From positions 3,317,001 to 3,381,000 of the forward strand of contig NZ_JAUCBZ010000015.1 of NCBI RefSeq assembly GCF_034676545.1: DNA of 64,000 nucleotides. Reading direction: 5' to 3'. The notes below the pieces were generated by a model. It was not told the DNA's origin and ran no database searches. It worked only from the letters and a program-made list of their open reading frames with translations. A program made the translations under genes and the position numbers. This DNA comes from Pararhodobacter sp. (GTDB lineage: Bacteria; Pseudomonadota; Alphaproteobacteria; Rhodobacterales; Rhodobacteraceae). This document shows positions 59,505-64,000 of the stretch, piece by piece (within the stretch, counting starts at the first letter, position 1; the number at the start of each line of letters is the position of its first letter).

Positions 59505-62213
59505 TCAGCGCACCACCAAGGGCGTGCGCGCCAGCACTTCACCACTGTCCGACGCCCGATAGCGCAACTCATAGGCCCCGGCCGAGGGTGGTGCGAACAG
59601 CTGCACCGGGCTTCCTTGCGAGGCGCGCGTTTCGCGCAGCGCCGGGGCATCATCCGGCGCACCGCTGGGCACGATCTGGATGAAATCCTCATAACGGCCC
59701 GGCCCGGTCCATTCGATCAACACCACGCCCCCCGCCACAATATCGCCCTTGACTGTCAACCCCACATCACCTGCGCCGACCGTCACCGGCACGCTGGACA
59801 GCGTTCGGCCCGAGCTGGCGATGACATAGCGCAACTCATATTCGCCTGCGTCAGCCGGTGCATTCAGCCGGGCGGGGCTGCCCTGCGAGGTGCGCGCATA
59901 GTCGGTATACGTCCCCTCGGCTGCGCCGCGTTCGACGATGGTGATATAGTCGCGCGGATTGTCTGGCCCTTCCCAGACGACCTGAAACTGCCCACCGGGC
60001 ACAATTGCCTCGGGCGCGGTCAGCGTGGCTGTAACCGCCGTCAGGGTGATGGGAAGACTGGCCAAGGTGCGCCCGGATTGCTGGATCACATAGCGCAACT
60101 CATAACGGCCCAGCGCATCCGGCATCGTCACCTGCGCCGGGCTGCCCTGCGAGGTGCGGGCGTAGTCGGTATACGTCCCCTCGGGCGCACCGGCTTCGAC
60201 CACGGTGATGTAGTCGCGCGGGTTATCAGGCCCTTGCCATTGCACCGCAACCACCGAGCCCGCCGGAATTTCCGAGGGTGCCAAAAGCTGCGCCCCGACG
60301 GCCTCGAGCGTGATCGGGCGGCTGGCCAGGGTGCGCCCGGATTGCTGGATCACATAGCGCAGCTCATAGCGACCCAGCGCATCCGGCATCGTCACTTGCG
60401 CCGGGCTGCCCTGCGAGGTGCGGGCGTAGTCGGTATAGGTGCCCTCGGGCGCGCCCGCTTCGACCACGGTGATATAGTCGCGCGGGTTGTCAGGCCCCTG
60501 CCATTGCACCGCGACCACCGAGCCTGCGGCGACGGTATCCGGGGCGGTCAGGGTGGCGGCAACGGCCTCGAGCGTGATCGGGCGGCTGGCCAAGGTGCGC
60601 CCGGATTGCTGGATCACATAGCGCAGCTCATAGCGACCCAGCGCATCCGGCATCGTCACCTGCGCCGGGCTGCCCTGACTGGTGCGGGCGTAGTCGGTAT
60701 AGGTGCCCTCGGGCGCGCCCGCTTCGACCACGGTGATATAGTCGCGCGGGTTGTCAGGCCCCTGCCATTGCACCGCGACCACCGAGCCTGCGGCGACGGT
60801 ATCCGGGGCGGTCAGGGTGGCGGCAACGGCCGCCAACGTAACCGTTTGCGAGGCCAGCACCCGGCGGGTTTGCTGATGGATATAGCGCACCTCATAGGTG
60901 CCCAGAGCATCCGGCGCGGTCAGTTCGGCCGGGCTGCCCTGACTGGTGCGGGCGTAGTCGCCGGTTTCTGCCTCGGGTGCCCCGGCGGGCACGATGGTGA
61001 TGGAATCTCGCGGGTCATTCGGACCGCTCCAGACCACGCTGAAGGTTGATCCCGCTGGGATTTCCGCCTCGGTTTGAACGCTGGCCTCTGGCAAGACCTC
61101 GGCCAGTTCGATCACCACCTCGCGGTCTTCGTCAAGCGTGGCACTGACGCTGACGGCACCGCTGCGCCCCTCATGCGTGGCGCTGACGCGGTAGTCGCCC
61201 GGCTCGATCACCATCGCAAGCCTGTCGCCCGTTGCGGATTGTGAAAGGCTGGTCTCGTTCGCGACATTCAGCAAGGACCAATCCACCCCTGACAAGGGCG
61301 CGCCGGTTTGCGCGTCGACGGCGCGCAGGACCAGCGTTGCCATGATCTTGGTCAAGGGCACGTCGATGGTGCCCGCCATTTGGGCGTCGACATTCAGATC
61401 CAGCCCGCCCGCGAAACCGGGGGCGGTTGCCGCGATCCGGTACGCGCCGGGGTCAAGCTCCAAGGACATCGTGGCGCTGGAGGCGGTCTGCGCCTCGATC
61501 CCCTCGCCCGTCACCTGCCAGACCGCGCTTGGCAGCGGCGCGCCGTTGCGGGCGTCCACCGCGCGCAGGGTCACCGGAAGGGCTGCGGGTTCGATCATCG
61601 TAACCTGTTGCAAGGCCTCGGACAATTCCTGCGCATTGCTCGCGGGCACAAACAAGCCACCCGTCGCCTCGGCAATACAGGCAACTTGCGGGCGGTCGGC
61701 CTCGGCAATATCGAAACCGACGACATGGGCGGTAAAATTCACCCCCGCGCGGGCAAGCTCACCCGCCAGGGCGCAGGGGTCTGCGTTGCAGGTTTCCAGC
61801 CCGTCGGTGACCAAAATCACCGTCGCCGGTTCGTCAATATAGCGCATCGACTCGGCCGCCATCCGCACGGATTGCGTCAGCGGCGTGCGCCCCCTGGGCA
61901 TCAGCGCGTTGATCCGGTCGCGCGTGGCGGTCAGATCCAGCGGGCCAAGCGGCACGACCTGTTCGATATCGGTGCAATCCCCCTCGCGCCGGTGGCCATA
62001 GGCAATAACGCCCAGATTGCGCTCGACCGGCCAACTTTGCAGCATGGTGCCCAGAACGTCGCGGGCAATGATGACCTTGGCCACCCCGTCAATCTGGCCC
62101 CACATGCTGCCGGACACGTCATAAACGATCGTGACGTTGCTGGATTGGGCCGTTGCCGGAGCGGCGAGACCGATCAAAGCTGAAAAAAGAACCGTGGCAA
62201 GCGTTCGACGCAT
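59505..62213 (-). CDS. Secreted von Willebrand A protein with six C-terminal repeats
   Basis: 902 residues. It has a signal peptide ending AAPATAQ near residue 23. A vWA domain follows with the MIDAS motif YDVSGSMWGQ, the Thr in RGRTPLTQSV and the Asp in VTDGLETC. Two carboxypeptidase-regulatory-like beta domains (VTLRAVDARNGAPLPSAVW, LVLRAVDAQTGAPLSGVDW) come next. From residue 377 there are six 88-residue repeats with the core QGPDNPRDYIT, DYARTSQGSP and YELRYV. It is probably an envelope or extracellular binding protein requiring Mg2+ or Ca2+. ATG at 62213 has AGGTG upstream; GTG three codons earlier is possible. Confidence 0.88.
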   Translation of the reverse strand: MRRTLATVLFSALIGLAAPATAQSSNVTIVYDVSGSMWGQIDGVAKVIIARDVLGTMLQSWPVERNLGVIAYGHRREGDCTDIEQVVPLGPLDLTATRDRINALMPRGRTPLTQSVRMAAESMRYIDEPATVILVTDGLETCNADPCALAGELARAGVNFTAHVVGFDIAEADRPQVACIAEATGGLFVPASNAQELSEALQQVTMIEPAALPVTLRAVDARNGAPLPSAVWQVTGEGIEAQTASSATMSLELDPGAYRIAATAPGFAGGLDLNVDAQMAGTIDVPLTKIMATLVLRAVDAQTGAPLSGVDWSLLNVANETSLSQSATGDRLAMVIEPGDYRVSATHEGRSGAVSVSATLDEDREVVIELAEVLPEASVQTEAEIPAGSTFSVVWSGPNDPRDSITIVPAGAPEAETGDYARTSQGSPAELTAPDALGTYEVRYIHQQTRRVLASQTVTLAAVAATLTAPDTVAAGSVVAVQWQGPDNPRDYITVVEAGAPEGTYTDYARTSQGSPAQVTMPDALGRYELRYVIQQSGRTLASRPITLEAVAATLTAPDTVAAGSVVAVQWQGPDNPRDYITVVEAGAPEGTYTDYARTSQGSPAQVTMPDALGRYELRYVIQQSGRTLASRPITLEAVGAQLLAPSEIPAGSVVAVQWQGPDNPRDYITVVEAGAPEGTYTDYARTSQGSPAQVTMPDALGRYELRYVIQQSGRTLASLPITLTAVTATLTAPEAIVPGGQFQVVWEGPDNPRDYITIVERGAAEGTYTDYARTSQGSPARLNAPADAGEYELRYVIASSGRTLSSVPVTVGAGDVGLTVKGDIVAGGVVLIEWTGPGRYEDFIQIVPSGAPDDAPALRETRASQGSPVQLFAPPSAGAYELRYRASDSGEVLARTPLVVR
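59508..61085 (-). repeat. Six tandem 264-bp coding repeats
   Basis: Unit starts on the minus strand are 61085, 60821, 60557, 60293, 60029 and 59765 (last unit 258 bp before the stop). Units 2-4 (60821-60030) are almost identical in DNA and protein; units 1, 5 and 6 are progressively diverged. The pattern points to recent internal duplication and a tendency to change copy number. Confidence 0.92.
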
Positions 62214-62843
62214 CGTGATCACCTGTTTTTTTTAAAAAATGGACACGCCTCTCTGAGATATTCAGGCGCAAAGGAAATATTGGCGCAACATCCTCGACCT
62301 ATCCAGCGGCAGGGCGTTCTTGCGATATACCTTAACGATAGCCGCGCATCGGCAATCGGGCAACCTTTCTGTCAGGCTCGTCACAGACCCTCGCAGCAAT
62401 CCGCCTGTGCGCAGGGCGTGTCGGTTCGATCGGGCGATACACGAAACCCCTTGGCCGCACCGTTGGGTTCTCGCCCCTTCCAGAAGCTTCCGCGCGCCGG
62501 ACCATCCGCTTTTCATCATCGAGACGGCTCCAGAAAGACGCGATGGCCCTGCTCAGGCGCTACATCGCACCGAGCGCCATGATATTGACGCCGCCCGACG
62601 CCGCCCCGCGTCTGCCGCACCTGTATCCCGCAGTTTTGCGCGCCGGAGTCCGTCGTTTCTGCGTCGGCTTCGCATCCGGGAAAAGCCAGTTGCAGCGTGG
62701 CAGTGCGGCGTTCGGTTGTTTCTGGCGACTTGACATTTCGGGCAGACACTTCAAGCTTGAAATTCTTGCGCCGACGGGTTCAAGAACCCTCCCAACGCTC
62801 GGCCTGTTCATCGTCCCGGCCCAGCCCAATAGCGAGCCGCCTG
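62214..62843. other. 630-bp region without a convincing gene
   Basis: Open frames here lack ribosome sites and family sense. Near the vWA start there is a run of eight T and six A (62224-62240). The rest is unremarkable until the TTGACA and palindrome at 62730-62761. A remnant or a non-coding transcript cannot be excluded. Confidence 0.5.
62730..62761 (+). promoter_or_regulatory. Candidate promoter and MarR operator
   Basis: TTGACA (62730-62735) is a consensus -35 box, and the perfect 12-bp palindrome TTCAAGCTTGAA (62750-62761) covers where the -10 box would be, 83 bases before the MarR gene. This arrangement suits autorepression. Confidence 0.5.
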
Positions 62844-63296
62844 ATGTCAGAGTCCCCCCTCGATCCACTCAACAAACGCCGTCTCAAGTCGTGGATACGG
62901 CTCTTGCGCGTCACACGGCAAACGGAAAGCCGCCTGCGCGAGCGGCTGCGGTTGGAGCATGGCACGACGCTGCCCCGCTTTGACGTCATGGCCGCGCTCT
63001 GGCGGTTCCGCGACGGGTTGACCATGTCGGAGCTGAGCCGGGCGCTGCTGGTGTCAAACGGCAATGCCACGGCGATCGTTGACCGGCTTGAGCGCGAAGG
63101 TTTGGTGCTGCGCGTGCCGATGGAGACCGACCGACGCATCGTGCAGGTGACCCTGACAGAAGACGGCAAGCAAGCGTTTGAACGCATGGCCGCCGATCAC
63201 GAAAACGAAGTCGGCAAATTGCTGGGCAATCTGGATGCACAAGATCTGGATCAATTGCGCACCATCTTGCGCAAGGCGCTGTCGCAAGACGGCTGA
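62844..63296 (+). CDS. MarR-family transcriptional regulator
   Basis: 150 residues. The MarR winged helix is clear: LPRFDVMAALWRFRDGLTM, the recognition helix SNGNATAIVDRLEREGLV and the wing with the DRR motif MEVDRR-like METDRRIVQVTLTEDG. Flanking helices form the dimer. Regulators of this subgroup often respond to aromatic acids or their CoA esters. ATG at 62844 chosen because upstream codons have no domain sense. It lies upstream of the ABC binding-protein gene, on the same strand. Confidence 0.88.
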   Translation: MSESPLDPLNKRRLKSWIRLLRVTRQTESRLRERLRLEHGTTLPRFDVMAALWRFRDGLTMSELSRALLVSNGNATAIVDRLEREGLVLRVPMETDRRIVQVTLTEDGKQAFERMAADHENEVGKLLGNLDAQDLDQLRTILRKALSQDG

Positions 63297-63372
63297 CGCC
63301 GCCACGCCCAGCGGCACGCACGGCGTCGTCGCCCAAGTCGTTCAGGGGTGCCGCGCTTGGGCATCCATTCAT

Positions 63373-63419
63373 TTCGAACTTGAAGTATCACTTGCGTGAT
63401 GTCTCTTTACTGCTAAATT
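63373..63419 (+). promoter_or_regulatory. Second MarR-like site and promoter before the binding-protein gene
   Basis: TTCGAACTTGAA (63373-63384), read on the other strand, is TTCAAGTTCGAA and differs from the 62750 palindrome at two central positions. Downstream, TTGCGT (63392-63397), a 16-base spacer and TAAATT (63414-63419) form a plausible promoter 48 bases before the ATG. Confidence 0.45.
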
Positions 63420-63466
63420 CGTCGCATGCTGCCGCGAAGAACGGCGGCCAGACAACGGGGAATTGT

Positions 63467-64000
63467 ATGATGACTATCCAAAAATCATTGCTTGCCTGCG
63501 CTTCGGTGCTGGGTTTGACGTCGGGGGTTGCGCTGGCTGATGCGGTGACCGTCGGCATGATCACCACCTTGTCGGGCGGTGGGGCTGGCCTGGGCGTGGA
63601 CATCCGCGACGGCTTTCAACTGGCGCTTGATATGGATGGATCGGACGCCATTCATCTTTATGTCGAAGACGACGCGCAGCGGCCGGAGCAGGCCGTGCAG
63701 ATTGCCGATCGGATGATCCAATCCGAAGGCGCCGATATCCTGACCGGTATCGTGTGGTCGAACCTTGCAATGGCGGTCGTGCCCTCGGTGACCGCGCAGG
63801 GCGTCATTTATATCTCGCCGAACGCCGGACCGTCGCCGCTGGCGGGCGCGATGTGCCATGAGAACTATTTTAACGCGGCGTGGCAAAATGACATGCTGCA
63901 CGAGGCGGCTGGCGCCTATGCGAACACCTTGGGCTATGAAAACACTTTCATCCTGGCCCCGAATTACCCCGCGGGCACCGACGCACTGACCGGTTTCAAA
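63467..64000 (+). CDS. ABC transporter substrate-binding protein, LivK type (3' end outside window)
   Basis: The frame is open to the window edge (178 codons). A signal peptide of about 25 residues (IQKSLLACASVLGLTSGVALADA) is followed by the periplasmic-binding fold type I start VTVGMITTLSGGGAGLGVDI, RDGFQLALDMDG, PEQAVQIADRMIQSEGADI and YISPNAGPSPLAG. Such proteins feed Liv-type ABC importers for branched-chain amino acids or aromatic acids. The pattern DDAQRPEQA resembles the aromatic-acid branch. The remaining transporter genes should lie just beyond the window. ATG-ATG tandem start. Confidence 0.9.
   Translation, partial: MMTIQKSLLACASVLGLTSGVALADAVTVGMITTLSGGGAGLGVDIRDGFQLALDMDGSDAIHLYVEDDAQRPEQAVQIADRMIQSEGADILTGIVWSNLAMAVVPSVTAQGVIYISPNAGPSPLAGAMCHENYFNAAWQNDMLHEAAGAYANTLGYENTFILAPNYPAGTDALTGFK

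Noticed and set aside
59616..61049. Long plus-strand open frame (477 codons)
   Set aside because: It lies antisense to the 264-bp repeats of the vWA gene, is Arg/His-rich with no family sense, and repeats only because the sense gene does.
59508..61085. CRISPR array
   Set aside because: The repeats are 264 bp, in frame and translated as protein repeats; no short direct repeats with unique spacers and no cas genes.
1..64000. tRNA or rRNA genes
   Set aside because: I scanned the gaps for cloverleaf-like patterns and T-loop GGTTCRANYCC boxes and found none convincing; a covariance search would be needed to be sure.

Overview
The window looks like a chromosomal segment of a Rhodobacterales alphaproteobacterium (Roseobacter/Paracoccus relatives). 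The basis is GC-rich coding DNA, densely packed genes with 4-bp ATGA overlaps, and protein families typical of that group: hflKC, the pyrC-like/plsY pair, an SqrR-type repressor, an lpxD-ACP-KAS operon, an IalB-like protein, a Hint-domain protein and tripartite tricarboxylate transport. I see no rRNA, tRNA, CRISPR, transposase, integrase or phage gene. The identification rests on family recognition, not on a database search.

Layout. 1-6.8 kb: end of rpiA, glutathione reductase, hflK-hflC, a PH-like membrane protein, a dihydroorotase-like gene lacking catalytic residues, and plsY. 6.8-14.5 kb, all minus strand: a metalloprotease-like lipoprotein, two short-chain dehydrogenase/epimerase proteins, a BASS-family transporter, a flavin monooxygenase, a polar amino-acid ABC transporter and an SqrR/BigR-type thiol-sensing repressor. 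14.6-25 kb: rpsF-rpsR-rplI, a cyclopropane-fatty-acid-synthase-like enzyme, fabD, an MFS transporter, a candidate small RNA, an IalB-like protein, a dedicated lpxD-ACP-ketosynthase operon and an L,D-transpeptidase. 25-34 kb: a Tat-exported MepK-like peptidase, a CNNM/CBS protein, a frameshifted tgt, a crotonase, sufT-sufA, a TVP38 protein, ilvD and tpiA. 34-46 kb: a secreted protease with four Cys repeats beside a secreted repeat protein, metG, and housekeeping or hypothetical genes.

46.4-59.5 kb is the most distinctive part: an apparent catabolic locus. It has two paralogous carotenoid-oxygenase/lignostilbene-dioxygenase-family enzymes, two PadR regulators, two alpha/beta hydrolases, a complete TctCBA-type uptake system, an SDR, an aldehyde dehydrogenase and a cytochrome P450. 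The genes are set around two AT-rich promoter regions. Both regions carry the 10-mer TATATGTCAA, and one carries the PadR-type operator ATGT-N8-ACAT. The likely logic is uptake of an acid, P450 oxidation, oxidative C=C cleavage to aldehydes, and aldehyde or alcohol oxidation, with PadR control. The substrate cannot be read from sequence; apocarotenoids and lignin-type phenylpropanoids or stilbenes are both plausible.

59.5-64 kb: a von Willebrand A protein ending in six 264-bp tandem repeats, then a MarR regulator and the start of a branched-chain/aromatic-type ABC binding protein. A TTC-AAG-CTT-GAA palindrome and a close relative of it lie in front of the last two genes.
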